A DNA stretch of 64,000 nucleotides from Spisula solida (Eukaryota > Mollusca > Bivalvia > Venerida > Mactridae), in the NCBI GenBank assembly GCA_947247005.1, contig OX365944.1, forward strand, positions 3,794,501 through 3,858,500. Direction: 5' to 3'. Shown here in pieces: positions 1 to 11,720 of the stretch. Numbering within the stretch: position 1 is the first letter of the stretch; each line of letters begins with the position of its first letter. Under the pieces are notes generated by a model. It ran no database searches and had not been told where the DNA came from. It saw only the letters and a list, made by a program, of their open reading frames with translations. The position numbers and the translations under genes were made by a program.

Positions 1-1038
1 ATAAATTACGTTTTTAGTTAGGGTGACAAAAACGCTATTATATTAGCCCAGAGATGTCGTATGGCACAAACCAAGTTAACTTACGTCCTCTTAAGGCTCC
101 TTATCAACGGAGGAGATATTTATTGAAGCCTAAGGAAAATATGACAGCAAACAATCAACAACTAAGAAGATTACCTCAATGTGTTAGGAAGTCTAAACTC
201 ATTTAATTTCATTATGCATCAAAGATGACAACATTCTTAATAAGAAATGAAATGAAATGAAACTTGGAAAGAGAGTTGGTATGATGTAATCATGGTGCTT
301 TTCCAATTTTGACCGACATCTGATTATTAGAGATTAAGATGATAAGATACATTTAAAATGTATAGGATTTTTTATACTGAAATCGACATGTTTTTTCATA
401 ACCGCTCTATAAATGAAAATCACCAAACGACATTTAATAAATGCATCGACAGCAAGTAAACCATAGGTCAAACGACTACAGACAATTAATCATGTTATTT
501 TATGGACCGTTCAACATCACCCTTACTGAAATTGTTTACAGAAAGTATATTATTACGTGTGTTAATTAATTGTAAATCTGTTACTTTACGACACACAATC
601 TCACATGCTGTAACATGTTGTAATGTTAAAATCACATTTCCATCCAGTAAAAGCACGTGGTACTTAATACACTAGTAAAGACATGCGATACAATAAACAT
701 GATACTAGTACATGTACACAAATGTCTCAACCTACATATTTGTCAAATGTAGTTTGTAAATGGTTTTCAATTGCATTTATTTGACAATGCATTTACACGT
801 ATGTACTTCTGCCGTAATATTTTCTATGTTTGAAACCGATATGTGTTTGTTGTTTTGCTTGTGTTTGATTGAGACGGCCATGAAAGCGATGCCATTCTTT
901 TTTCCTGCCCGATTACCCAATGGCACCCGAATTCGAGGACAGATAGGCAACAGTTGTCTAATACAAGAATCTCTCATTCTTCCCGAATAGACTCCTTGGT
1001 TCTTTAACTCACAACATCGATACAAGAGAGACAACGTC

Positions 1039-1517
1039 TGGGCCTTTCAACGTTTTAATACTGTTACTTAACTTTTGGGACTAAAGGCAGCTAAAATATG
1101 TAGTTCAGCAGTTTTACTGTTGTAACTAGGTCATTCAGCGTCCTCCTTTTGTTTGCTGAATATTTTCTTTTCAGCTTTTAAACAGTTGGGCCAAGGGATG
1201 TTTAATTTTCTTGGTCGGTAGTGTGTTGGGCACTTCTTCGTTTTTAAGATTTCTGACAGCTAAAACCATTTTGCTGTGGAAACTGGGTCATTCAGCTAGT
1301 AATAATTTATTATACTTTTCGACAGCTTGGACTTGGGCGGATCTGTGCTTGTTTAGTTGGGCATTATGTCTTTAAGTGTTTTATGTTTCCTGTGCTCGGC
1401 TGGTTCAGTTGGGCATTGTGCTTTGTATATTTTTAATATTTTCTGTGCTCGGCTGGTTAAGTTGGGTGCTGCCTTCACTGTCTGACTTAATATAATCTTT
1501 TTACTAAATACACCGCG
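1039..1517 (+). repeat. Dispersed 53-bp-subrepeat element, near full copy
   Basis: Longest copy of a family seen at least nine times in the window. The left part contains GGTCATTCAGC and TTCAGCAGTTTTACTGTTGT. The middle contains ACTTTTCGACAGC. The right part holds subrepeats of about 53 bp built on GTGCTCGGCTGG and GTTGGGCATTGTG, and the element ends near CTGTCTGACTTAATATA. In A2 and A3 the matching place between GACAACGTCT and CCAAGTGCCTCGG has only 15-60 bases, so this is an insertion in A1 or a loss in the others. Class unknown. A core of short tandem repeats between unique flanks recalls non-autonomous Helitron-like bivalve elements, but I saw no diagnostic ends. Confidence 0.75.
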
Positions 1518-1562
1518 CCTAGTTGGTTGGGGGAAACACTGAAAAGCGTTCCTGAAATGACC

Positions 1563-1645
1563 AAGTGCCTCGGTATAGAATCAAACCAAGGAGCTAGCCA
1601 TTTGTCTGTAATTAAGAACATTATCCAATGGACCATCAACCCTCC
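1563..1645 (-). repeat. tRNA-like Pol III promoter sequence, A1 left
   Basis: Read on the minus strand this resembles a long-variable-arm tRNA, with an A-box-like stretch and a B-box-like GGTTTGATTCTATACC. In this copy the A-box region is damaged compared with A2 and A3. The ends do not pair as an acceptor stem, so this is a tRNA-derived relic and not a working tRNA. Confidence 0.45.
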
Positions 1646-1879
1646 AGTATGTTACGGATGATTTGCGTGCATATGCGCTGATGATTGGCATATGTTAACT
1701 ATACCTAACCCTAGTCATATTTACACCATTTCTTCACGAGGTATCTCTTCATGCAATCACTCTCATTATCCTAGGGTACATAGATCTGATCTAGTCTTAA
1801 ATCGTCGCGTCTTTACCATGCATGTACTTCTAGATGACATTCGGCGAATTATTAACTAACATTCAACCATTTACTTCTA

Positions 1880-1966
1880 CTCGATGGCTGAGTGGTCGAT
1901 TGCTTTATTATTAAGCATAGCTAAGCGAACGCGCCGTGTGGATGGTTTCGAATCCAACTAGGTGCA
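1880..1966 (+). repeat. tRNA-like Pol III promoter sequence, A1 right
   Basis: Contains TGGCTGAGTGG, an excellent A box (D-arm of Leu/Ser-type tRNAs), and GGTTTCGAATCC, a B box with one extra T. Spacing suits a class II tRNA. The acceptor ends do not pair and no clean anticodon arm forms, so it is a tRNA-derived relic. It is the mate of the minus-strand sequence 240 bp to its left, and the two point away from each other. Confidence 0.55.
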
Positions 1967-4051
1967 AACTATTTACATTAATTAATTTCTGAACTATAGT
2001 CATGATCTGGAGGACCAACCACATACCTTTGAAATTTTTAACAGCATATCTATCATACCTGCAGATGTAATTGCGTTCTTGTGAAAATCCCTCGTTCTGA
2101 TTGACACTCTGTTATTGATTCAACTGAACCTAATTCGGAAGCAATTAGTGAAACAGAATAATTTATTTAAAACTGTCTGCCTAGACAGTATATTAAACAA
2201 TCTATTCCGAATCGAAATTTTCTGTTACCGAGGTACAAATATTAGCAGACATTGCGGAAGCAAGAATTATCATTCGAAAGGATTAATGAAAGGACCTAAT
2301 TTAACATAAATCAGTGATTTATATGTTTATATTTTTAGAAAATAATTAATTTAAGAATGTTTCAAGTCGTTTTTCACTGCGACATAATATAATGGTAAGT
2401 AACAGGAATGACGAAATTAGGCGTACGCCAATGTTGGTATTAGCTATGGAAACGAATACCAGGCACACTTGTACCTTTGATATAGCGTATGCGTTGTTAC
2501 ATTATTTACAAAATGTCTACTAGTTGAGTGAGGTCTTTAACCCCCAATTAACTTGGCCCCAGATGCTGAACTAATATCTGGACAACAAGCGTAATTGGGA
2601 GAATGATGTGACTACAGCTGATACTGTTACAGGTAAAGGACATAGACTTGTCACCAGAAAACGATATGAACATGTAATGAACGCATGCAGACCTGAACAA
2701 AATTAATACAAGCTAACGCATCCATAATGCATATCTTCTAGGCAAGAAATCGAATTAAAAATTAGACACACTTAACTGACCTGTGAGATTAGAAAAACTA
2801 CATTGGAACGAACGAAGTACCAATTCTTTTATTGTACACATATCAGTTCATGAAGTGACCACTCAGATCATCATTTACGACACATACATCCCTAGGTAGT
2901 TATACGTTGGTCTTTGACGTGTCATGTATCCATGATTGGTTGACAGGTTAACCGTTCGAAGATACCTTCATTGTTTGTATACAATATCTAGACAATTCCC
3001 ATTTAGAATAACTGAGACTTTGGGTTAAGTAATGATTCTGATCCGGTAAACCAAAAATCTTATTGCATTGGTTAAAGTGAAATAAAACAATTCTGACGCA
3101 ATTCACAAATACCTGGATTAGTTAACCCCAAAAAATAGTCACATCTTGACGGTTTCAATTAAACACATACATTACGATACAAAGTTAAGTTTATTAACAT
3201 CTCGCGTCATAGCCTGTATCATTTGCTCTAGGTAGTAATTAGCTGATGATGTTAAATGGTTAGCTGATCAAGAAAATTGCCTATGGCGTTATCAAGAAGC
3301 ATACAAATACAAAACATCGATTTACGGCCAGCATCATGCAAGTTTTATTTAAAGATGTATGAGTACCACTGAAGTATTATTGACGCCATGTGTTTTCGAG
3401 TAATTAAGCTAGCAAACTTAATAAAACAATGTTCATTATTCTTTTCTGATGTCTGATAACAATAAATTTGAAACTGAACCCACAATACTGCTTAAATCTG
3501 TTGTGGTGATTTACTTCACCATATACAAGTACAAGTCATACTTACAAAACAAAAATGCACATAGAACTAAAACCACTTCCCGTAATTGAGACTTCATATT
3601 CTGTCACCAGATACAACGCACGCAAGGATCAGACGGTGACTTCATCTCAAGGGACTCCGCAATTGTACATGTATTAGGAATACGAATGCTACTTCTCTAA
3701 TAAACCATAATGGAAAACTTCACTATCGAAGATACGCTACATACATAGACATGCTGCCTGACACTACCATTCACGTTTGAGGAAATTCATAATCCTAAAT
3801 GCATTGTACGTATCCCCGCGTTTATATCTAATATAGGTCGTTTGTGGTAAAAAAATCGTATGAATGACGATTGCTCAGTATCTATAGTGCGGCCAAGATA
3901 TGATGGCACAATAACATCTACACATGCTAATAAGCCGATGGGTTCATTTTCAACAGAAAGGGGTGCTTATTTACAGTCATGGTCAATAAACGCTTCTCTC
4001 GTATTACGTTTTCGCAATATGAGCAAATTTATACGAGACGAATTTACATGT

Positions 4052-4136
4052 GCCTCGCTAGCTTAGTTGGTAAAGCGTTAGAAATACAATAATATTATGG
4101 ATGGAGGTTACTGGTTCGAGTCTCACTTGTGTGCAT
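4052..4136 (+). repeat. tRNA-like sequence inside the 33-bp-TIR element
   Basis: TAGCTTAGTTGGTAAAGCG matches a tRNA D-arm/A box, and GGTTCGAGTCTC about 50 bases later matches a B box. The ends (GCCTCGC and TGTGTGCA) do not pair and the anticodon arm is not clear. Likely a tRNA-derived SINE head or pseudogene. Confidence 0.5.
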
Positions 4137-4379
4137 TGTTTTGGTAATGATTTGTATTTTTCAATTCTAGTAAACTTTTTTTCTTTAGTTAGTATATCCC
4201 GTTACACGTTGATTATCTTGTTACATTTTTTTTCATTCGTATACTTTCTCTATTTTGTATATTTATTATAAAATATTTTATTATATTTATATAGGACAAT
4301 CAATTATAGATTAATATTCTGTACGTATACATGTATATATAGATTATATGAATTAACCTTTTTCATCAGCAGTGTTTGT

Positions 4380-4785
4380 TTTCGATTTGTTCAATTACGT
4401 CATTTGACTAATTGAAAGTAGGTCATCCGACTATACGGGCCTTTTAACGTTTTAATACTGTTATTTAACTTTTGAGACTAAAGGCTGCTAAAACTATTTA
4501 GTTCAGCAGTTTTACTGTTGTTACTAGGTCATTCAGCGTAGGCATTCTGCGTTTTGTTTGCTGAATCTTTTCTATTCAGCTTTTAAACAGTGGGACAGGG
4601 GATGTTTAATTTTCTTGGTCGGTAGTGTGTTGGGCATTCCTTCGTTTTAAGTTTTCTGACAGCTAAAACTAGGCATTATAGTCCTTTTGCTTTGGAAACT
4701 GGGTCATTCAGCTTGTTATAATTTATTATACTTTTCGACAGCTTTGACTTGGGCGAAACTGCGCTTGTTTAGATGCGCGGTAGAT
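4380..4785 (+). repeat. Dispersed 53-bp-subrepeat element, truncated right end
   Basis: Shares the left and middle parts of the copy at 1039-1517 (TTCAGCAGTTTTACTGTTGT, GGTCATTCAGC, ACTTTTCGACAGC) and extends further left to a TTGTTCAATTACG motif also seen at about 62769. It stops just after GCGCTTGTTTAG, before the subrepeats. Nested within the 33-bp-TIR element of A1. A hairpin (GCTGAAT and ATTCAGC) lies near 4560-4581. Confidence 0.7.
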
Positions 4786-5042
4786 TGTTTCCTCGGACAG
4801 GACAACGGAATCACCGGCAGTTCTATTGATGCCTCTAATGTGCTGAAGTTTAATACATTATACACACTGTATCGTCCTTGCTGCGTTAAAACGATACGTT
4901 TAGCCATAGTTTTATTTAATAATATGCAGTTTACACAGTTTATCTGGTTGTAAGTACTTACACCCATAAATACAAATACAGTTTCGTGAAAAGTGTGTGG
5001 AAAAATAATTCGCGAAACAAAATAAGGATAAAAAAATATTCT

Positions 5043-5108
5043 AATGGGATTCAATACCGGATCGTCTGCGTTGAGATTAGAAACGTTACCACTAGACTAT
5101 ATAATAAA
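5043..5108 (-). repeat. tRNA-like sequence, minus strand
   Basis: On the minus strand TATAGTCTAGTGGTAACG resembles a tRNA D-arm/A box, and CCGGTATTGAATCC resembles a T-arm/B box. The anticodon arm is too degraded to assign a specificity. It faces the tRNA-like sequence at 4052-4136 from the other side of the same transposon. Confidence 0.45.
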
Positions 5109-6783
5109 CACAACGATCTTCACCCTTAATTAAATGAGTTAAACAAACTGAACAAGCGCTTAGATGATCGTGATTTATTTACCTACCGGCATTTGGATAT
5201 GGACTAATCCAACTAGTGACGTTTACACAATGTTATTGTGCCATCATATCTTGGCCGCACTATAGTGAACGCACAGGTATTGCATTTTAAAAGAGTAAAT
5301 GAAACTCATTTACCTACTCTACATACAAATGTCAGCAGTAAAGATGATTTTTAAAAAAATATTTTATGCATAAGTTCTATCAAAGAAATTCACTTCCGAA
5401 TACTATTTCTCTAATAAAAGATACGCTTAGATACGCTACATACGTACGTAGACATGCTTCCTGGCATTATCATTTACATTAGAGGAAATTCGCAAACCAA
5501 TACGCATTATGATTATAATGCGTATCCCCGCTTTTTAAAATGTTTACTATGACTTATTCTAGTGTCAAATAAATGAAACCTCCTCCAGGAAACAAGCTAA
5601 ATATATCAAGAAACATTCTTGAGTGATTTTATTGTTCCTTTTTATTGACACATCGTGTTAGAATAATAAATGCATCATAACGCCGACGTTTTAAAAAAAA
5701 CATTTCGTCTAAATGTTTGTAACACATTTGCTTACTGCAACGGGTGACATGTATGCATTAAAGCATGAGTACTTTTAACCAATTACAAAACTATCCAGCG
5801 TTTACGGTTTTTTGTTCAGAAAAAGAAGTACCGTGAATTGCAAAATGTAATTTGATTATCATTACTTGCATATCAAAACATGCGCATTTTCTGTTGATTT
5901 TCAACATACCTTAGGCATAATCTAGCACAACGAACTGAACAATTAGTGTTTAATATGAAAAACGTATTCCCATCACATTCCAATGACAGTAAAGGGTATA
6001 CAAATTATTTCAACAATAAAAATCATCAGTGATATCGATGCTGTCTTACTAAAACAATAGCCATACTGTAAAGCTGCTATGTAATCTAATTATTATGCAG
6101 ATTGTTGAAGATCGTGTCAATAATATAAATGACAATAGTGTAAAACTCGGTGATCCATTATACGAATCCATCATCCGCATGTAAGCTACACCATGAATGA
6201 ATCGTGAATGTGCCTAACTTCCTAATACAGTGTCGAAGTAAGCCACTTCGTCCCCCATAGTTATTGTGCCCTTTTGCATTGAACGAAACTTTTATACTAA
6301 TTGTAAAAGTAAAAACAAATAACATGAAATCAAACACTCATGTCTACTATGCATTGTTAACTTTTATTATCAACATTTATAATCTATATATTTTAAAGAC
6401 GACTACAGAACGTTAACTAACAGTTGGGTTGCACTAAACTATGTATTGTACAATAGGGAAAACCAATGGTTAATGGCATTGGTACGATATGCCATTTTAT
6501 AACAGGACAGCTGTCATTTGCACGGTAATTTTCTTTCGTCAAAAGCTGAACATTTCTTCAACATGCTATTCAACAATTATTTTGTTCAGACATCCAGTCA
6601 AACATGCATGCAATTCTTTGAAAATCAAATTTTGAAGTCGTTTATTAAATGGTAGGTTTCTTCAATAGGAAATAGCGGATAGAACTGCATGTGATTATGA
6701 ATTATGTAAATTCAAACAATGGGTCTAGTGCTTTGTCGGTGTATCTTAACCAAAGAAGACGAAGACACGAAAAGCGAAGTATA

Positions 6784-8102
6784 CGAGGGTTGTTCAAATT
6801 GGAATGCAAGTGATGCTAAATCTTTCTTGTATCAATGAATGTTTAAAAGGAGTGAGTTGTATATCAAAGATCATTGTATTAGCTTTAAATTGATACCACA
6901 CATTTTAAAATCCGTTCAGTGTAGCTGTAACAATACGGCAATTAACACTGTCTACTCGTGTATACTAATGCTTAAATGATTGGGAAAATGTCACTTTTGT
7001 CTGACCAAATTCGGTCCAATTAAAGAATCGTTGTTTTATTAATGCGGGAGAAAATGCAATGTTTAAAATAGCTTGTATGGTAAAATGGCGTCATATAATG
7101 TCTTATTCATCAATTATTTGATAGTTTAAGACATTTGAAAGTGGTGTAATTTTTATTGGAAATGAACCCCATGCACGCCATCCAAATAACGCTACATACT
7201 AGAAAAGGGGCGAGAAAATCAAATATTTTTTGGAAACTGGTGGAGCATTTACAATTAGGCAAGTAGCTCAATGTGTTGGCGCGTCATTAGGAGCTATTCA
7301 TACAATTATCAAGCATATTTAAAAAAAATAGGACGATACGTATAGCTTGGGTATCCCTATCTGCTTTGAGACGCCAGCACATATGTCCTTGAAAACTGTC
7401 CAAAAACATAGTTAAAACAAGTTTCTAAGTAAAAAAGTCGACCGTTTGCAAAACTAATACAATAACCACCAACGAGACATGGGTTCATTTTGTCACCTAT
7501 GCGATAGATCTGTAAACAAATATGTGCCAGCAAAGACGTAACAATAGTATGCATTGCAAAACGCACCCTGGACGCCAGTATAAATGTACACCTTTTTCCA
7601 TATAAACCAAGTTTCTACCATTAATTTTGATGTATAAGATGAAAAATGTGTAAATGCCAAGCTTAACAAAAGTAAATTCCTTCAAAAATTGAAGAAATAC
7701 TCCGACAATCGCTGCCAAGGCAAATATTTGAAGGATACCATGCTATTGCAGAGCAGAGGGCCTCCACCTGCAGCAGCCATTAACGCGACTTTCTGAGAAG
7801 CGTGAAGGTTCTTGAGCTTTCCGACCATTGTTATTTCTCAAGCATTGTCCCTTGTGATCTTTATTTGTTTCAAACGACTCTTAAATTGAAAAATACCAGG
7901 CACGTTAAGATCTCGGTTTGGCTCATGTCCAGTATATGCACAGTGTACCTGATAAAAAATCGCATTTTAAAAAAGGAATAACTGAATGAAAGCATATATA
8001 TCGGCGATGAATACGGCAATGGGATCAAAGGCTTGTTTCATTAGAATCCATCAAGGGTAAAATTTTATGGGCTTAGTTGCATTCCAATTTCAACAACCCT
8101 CG
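6784..8102 (+). mobile_element. Decayed mariner-type (Tc1/mariner) transposon
   Basis: Inverted ends of about 28 bp (CGAGGGTTGTTCAAATTGG on the left, one mismatch in that stretch on the right) are flanked by TA at 6782-6783 and 8103-8104. The length of 1319 bp fits mariner elements (about 1.3 kb). Remnants of the transposase are visible on the plus strand. TIRQVAQCVGAS followed by AIHTII at 7251-7310 matches the helix-turn-helix region, RIAWV near 7340 matches the linker after it, and TTNETWVHF near 7465-7488 matches the first catalytic block, where the usual acidic Asp is Asn. The pieces are in different frames with several stops, so it encodes nothing active. The C-terminal half is hard to recognise. 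The element is absent from the same place in A2 (about 15788) and A3 (about 25225). Confidence 0.88.
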
Positions 8103-9654
8103 TATCTTATATTTGTCTTAGTAAACCATCATATAAGTAACCAAGCATTCATCAACTCGACAGGGTTTAAATCAGAAGGTATACGTTCAAGTCGTCCAAG
8201 TATGTTCAGTACATTTTTCTCGTATAAATGGCACCAACTTTCGTTCGACTATCTGGACGCAATAAATGAAAAGTAGTTCTTGACTTCCTGAACGCTGACA
8301 AATACAAATGATGAAGAATTTGGTATAGACTTGCAAAGGCCAACGACAAATGAGAATAACCTTGAGAAAGTGTCTACGGTGGCAAGCCAATAGTTCAAAA
8401 TCTGACAGATAATTATCATCTGATTTAGTTTGTTGATATTCAGAATCAGAGCTTATTAATACGATATTACTGTGTGTTGGAAGCAATAATGATATAATAG
8501 TAAACAATTGATATAGCCTTCAATATGGCCTTGTCAATCATATTAATTGATCTCATATTTCACGAGACTCTATAATTATGATTCTAATTATGTGCAAACA
8601 AGCAAGTTATTAGAACAGCAGTACTTGTGACCACTTGCAGTATATATCAGAATTATATTTTATGACGATCATGGAAAAAACATTGGTTCCACTTAAGGTC
8701 GAGTGACGTTACCATATTCGATAGTAACTAGTGGCAAAAACGAACAATATAAAAGTTCCCTAAAAGTGGCACTTATACCCGAAGACATTTTATCATTAAT
8801 GAGAGAGGAATACGTTACAGTACAAAACACTACCAGAAGCAAATGATACTATTGCGTACAATTATTCCTGTCATTTTCCGATCGTGTAACTCATCTGAAT
8901 ACAACAGACATCAAGCCGACATGAAGTGACCAGTGCATACAAGTCAATGTATTCTCGTGTGATTGTTCGAGATGTAGTACACGTGGCTTTGTACTGATAA
9001 CGTTAATCATATGGATTCCTGTGGCTTCACTCCTTACGATCCCATTGTTCAACGATACAATTACAAAACTGTAATATAATTAACAGGACGTATCAGATCT
9101 CGGGAATTTGTCACATATCATACTTAATTTATAACCTAGACATTTTAAGAAGCGATGAAGAACTGGCTGAAGCTGTTCAGTTTAAAACCATTGACACTTC
9201 TGGTGTTTCATTTGATTACACGCAAAGCGTATTACCGTTATACAAGAGGATACTCCACAAGAAGCACACCCTATCTAAGTCAGTTAGTCTGACATCACTA
9301 ATTGTAAGAAATCGTAGTATAAAATACAAATTAAATATTGATCTAGACAAGTTCGAACGTTGTAGAAATGTATTCGCTGAAATATCGAAGTGTTGTAAAT
9401 GTATCGGACTATAAATGTATTCGGACCATGCAAATGCTTTCATAATATCACTTTTATTACAGATCCACGCATAACCAGATACATTTACAGTTTGATAACA
9501 ACAGTCATATTAGTCATGGCTGGTGTTACACTGCACATACATTAGTGGCGACCTTGGTTAATTATTGAGATCTATGTGAAAATTTGAGGTGTAAACGCTA
9601 CAGAAACCGTGATCATTTATCGGTATCTTTACAAACTCTCTTGCAATTGTGTAT

Positions 9655-9850
9655 ATGGAGCGTTCGGTCTTTTGGTTGCTGAGGCTGTTAATTTGTTATA
9701 CTTTTCGACAGCTTTGATTTTGGCGGGTCTTTGCTTGTTTGGTTGGGCATTGTGCCTTATGTGTGTTTTATGTTTCCTGTGTTCGGCAGGTTAAGTTGAG
9801 TGCTGCCTTCTCTGTCTGACTTAAAGTAATATTTTTATTATAAAACAGTT
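9655..9850 (+). repeat. Dispersed 53-bp-subrepeat element, right half, one subrepeat
   Basis: Contains ACTTTTCGACAGC, a single GTTGGGCATTGTG subrepeat and the typical end (GAGTGCTGCC, then CTGTCTGACTTAA). Its left part differs from the copy at 1039 (it starts at GCGTTCGGTCTTTTGG). It is an ancestral part of the A unit, because A2 has it at the same place with one more subrepeat. Confidence 0.75.
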
Positions 9851-11313
9851 GGGAAAAGTTTGTTAGTCTTCTATTATTAAACAAATATATTAAAATTCGG
9901 GATGGCTTCCTAATATTATAAATATGTATGTATGTTTTTATGGTCAAGTGAAACACAACTGGTAATTCCAATTGACCTAATACATTCTTCTGCAATTTTT
10001 ATTTGCGAGTTTACTAGTAATGAACATAAAATGAAATAGAAAATTTAAGAAAAGAGGTCTGTAGATAAAAGTGTGTTAGACATAGATCTACTCGTGACCT
10101 TTCTAAGAAAGATAATAAATGTAACAATAAAACGCGTAATTTTAATTTAGTAACATACTAGTAACATACTAGTGAACACAAGCTATTTACTGAACCATGG
10201 CATGATAATGATCAAAATTATACGCAATACGTTTGCCCTAGCCAAACGGTCTAATGTTTTTGAGATCTCCTGTTTACCAAACATACATTGTCTGATGTCT
10301 GAAGGTTTCTGTGCCCTTTTCACTTCGACAGATCCCTCTCCTAATGGTAAATTATGAGTTCTTAGAGGACGTTTCTTTCCAGTTAATGGTAATACAGTAT
10401 CAATGCTAACACAGAAGTACATTAATTACGTTTTTAGTTAGGGTGACAAAACGCTAAAAGGTATAAACTCATTTAGTTTCAATATGCAACAAAGAGGACA
10501 ACATTCTCAATAACAAAAGAGAGTGATGTAATCATGGTGCTACAAAAATGTATGCTAATTCTGACCGACATCTGATTTTTAGAGATGAAGAGGTGTAAAA
10601 TGTATAGGATTTTGTATACTTAAATCGATCCATACATGGGTTTTCACAACTGCCCTATTTATGAAAAACACCGAGACGACATTTACATGTATTAAAGTAT
10701 CGGTAGCATCAACTGCATATAACCAAAGTACACCATAGGTCAAACGACTTTAGATAATTTATCATGTTACTTTCTGGGCCGTTAAACATCACCCTTACTG
10801 AAATTGTTAACAAGAAGTATATTATTACTTGTATTAATTAATTGTAAATATGTTACTCCACGACTTACAATCTGACCTTCTGTAACATGTATTGATGTTA
10901 CAATCACATTTCAATCCAGTAAAAGCACGTTGTAAATAATACACTAGTAATGACATGCTACACAATAAACATGATACCAGTACATGTACACAAATGTCTC
11001 CACCTACGAATTTGTCAAATGTATTTTGTATATGGGTTTCAAGTGCATTTATTTGCCAATGCATTCAAACGTAATACTCTGTCGTAATGTTTTATATGTC
11101 TGAAACCGTTATGTATTTGTTGTTTTGCTTGTGTTTGGTTGCGTCGGTCTTGAAAGCGATGTCATTCTTTTTTCCGGACGGATAAGCCAAAGACACCCCA
11201 CTTCAAGGAAAGAGAGACGACTGATGTCTGATACACGATCCGAAATTCTTTCCGAATAGACCCGTCAGTTCTTTAACTGACAACAGAGACAACGTCTTGG
11301 TTACCAACTGCAT

Positions 11314-11399
11314 CCAAGTGCCTCGGTATAGAATCAAACCAGGGAGCAAGCCATTGGTTTGTTATCAAGAGCATTATCCACTCGACAACCATGCCTCCC
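11314..11399 (-). repeat. tRNA-like Pol III promoter sequence, A2 left
   Basis: Minus strand: GTCGAGTGGATAATGC resembles an A box/D-arm and GGTTTGATTCTATACC a B box/T-arm. Best preserved of the three left-hand copies. No acceptor-stem pairing. Confidence 0.5.
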
Positions 11400-11633
11400 G
11401 TAAGGAACCGATTATTTGCGAGAAAATGTGCTGATGATTACTGTATATATAAACCTAGTTATCTTTATACCATATCTTCATGTGGTTTCTCATCATCCAA
11501 TTACTGTCATTATCCTAGGGTACATGCATCTGGTCTAGTTAACTGACAGTCTTAAATCGTCGCGTATTTACCATACATGGACTTCTGGATGACATTTAGC
11601 GAATTATAAACTACCATTCAACCATTTACGTCT

Positions 11634-11720
11634 ACTCGATGGCTGAGTGGTCGAATGCTGTCGTACTTTGCATTGCTAGGCGATGGCGCCATGCGGATGG
11701 TTTCGAATCCCACTTGGTGC
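11634..11720 (+). repeat. tRNA-like Pol III promoter sequence, A2 right
   Basis: Best preserved right-hand copy: A box TGGCTGAGTGG, B box GGTTTCGAATCC, with an insert between them as in Leu/Ser tRNAs. Acceptor ends still do not pair, so I treat it as tRNA-derived and not a working gene. Confidence 0.55.

Larger units (their letters stand above)
3885..5262. mobile_element. DNA transposon with perfect 33 bp inverted ends, TA target
   Basis: The first 33 bases (3885-3917, starting TAGTGCGGCCAAGATATG) are the exact reverse complement of 5230-5262. TA flanks both sides (3883-3884 and 5263-5264). A2 near 14203-14213 shows the joined, empty site. TA duplication suggests the Tc1/mariner superfamily, but there is no transposase frame inside. 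The 1378 bp interior instead holds a tRNA-like sequence at 4052-4136, part of the 53-bp-subrepeat family at about 4380-4785 and another tRNA-like sequence at about 5043-5108. It is thus a non-autonomous element that has gained nested inserts. Confidence 0.88.
1..10420 (+). repeat. Tandem segmental duplication, copy A1
   Basis: First of three head-to-tail copies of one long unit. The start motif (TTTTTAGTTAGGGTGACAAA at about 12) recurs near 10432 and 18324, and the sequence after each start stays in the same order for kilobases. A1 is the longest copy because it carries extra insertions at about 1039-1517, 3885-5262 and 6784-8102 that are missing at the matching points of A2 and A3. Aligned stretches such as 2100-2300 against 11890-12110 look about 85-88% identical by eye. 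The window may begin inside the copy, so its true left edge is unknown. I see no protein-coding gene: frames that are open here carry stops in a sister copy. Confidence 0.93.

Noticed and set aside
2115..2309. Frame of 64 codons also open in A3 (19754-19954)
   Set aside because: The A2 counterpart lacks the start codon and has in-frame stops, so it is not maintained.
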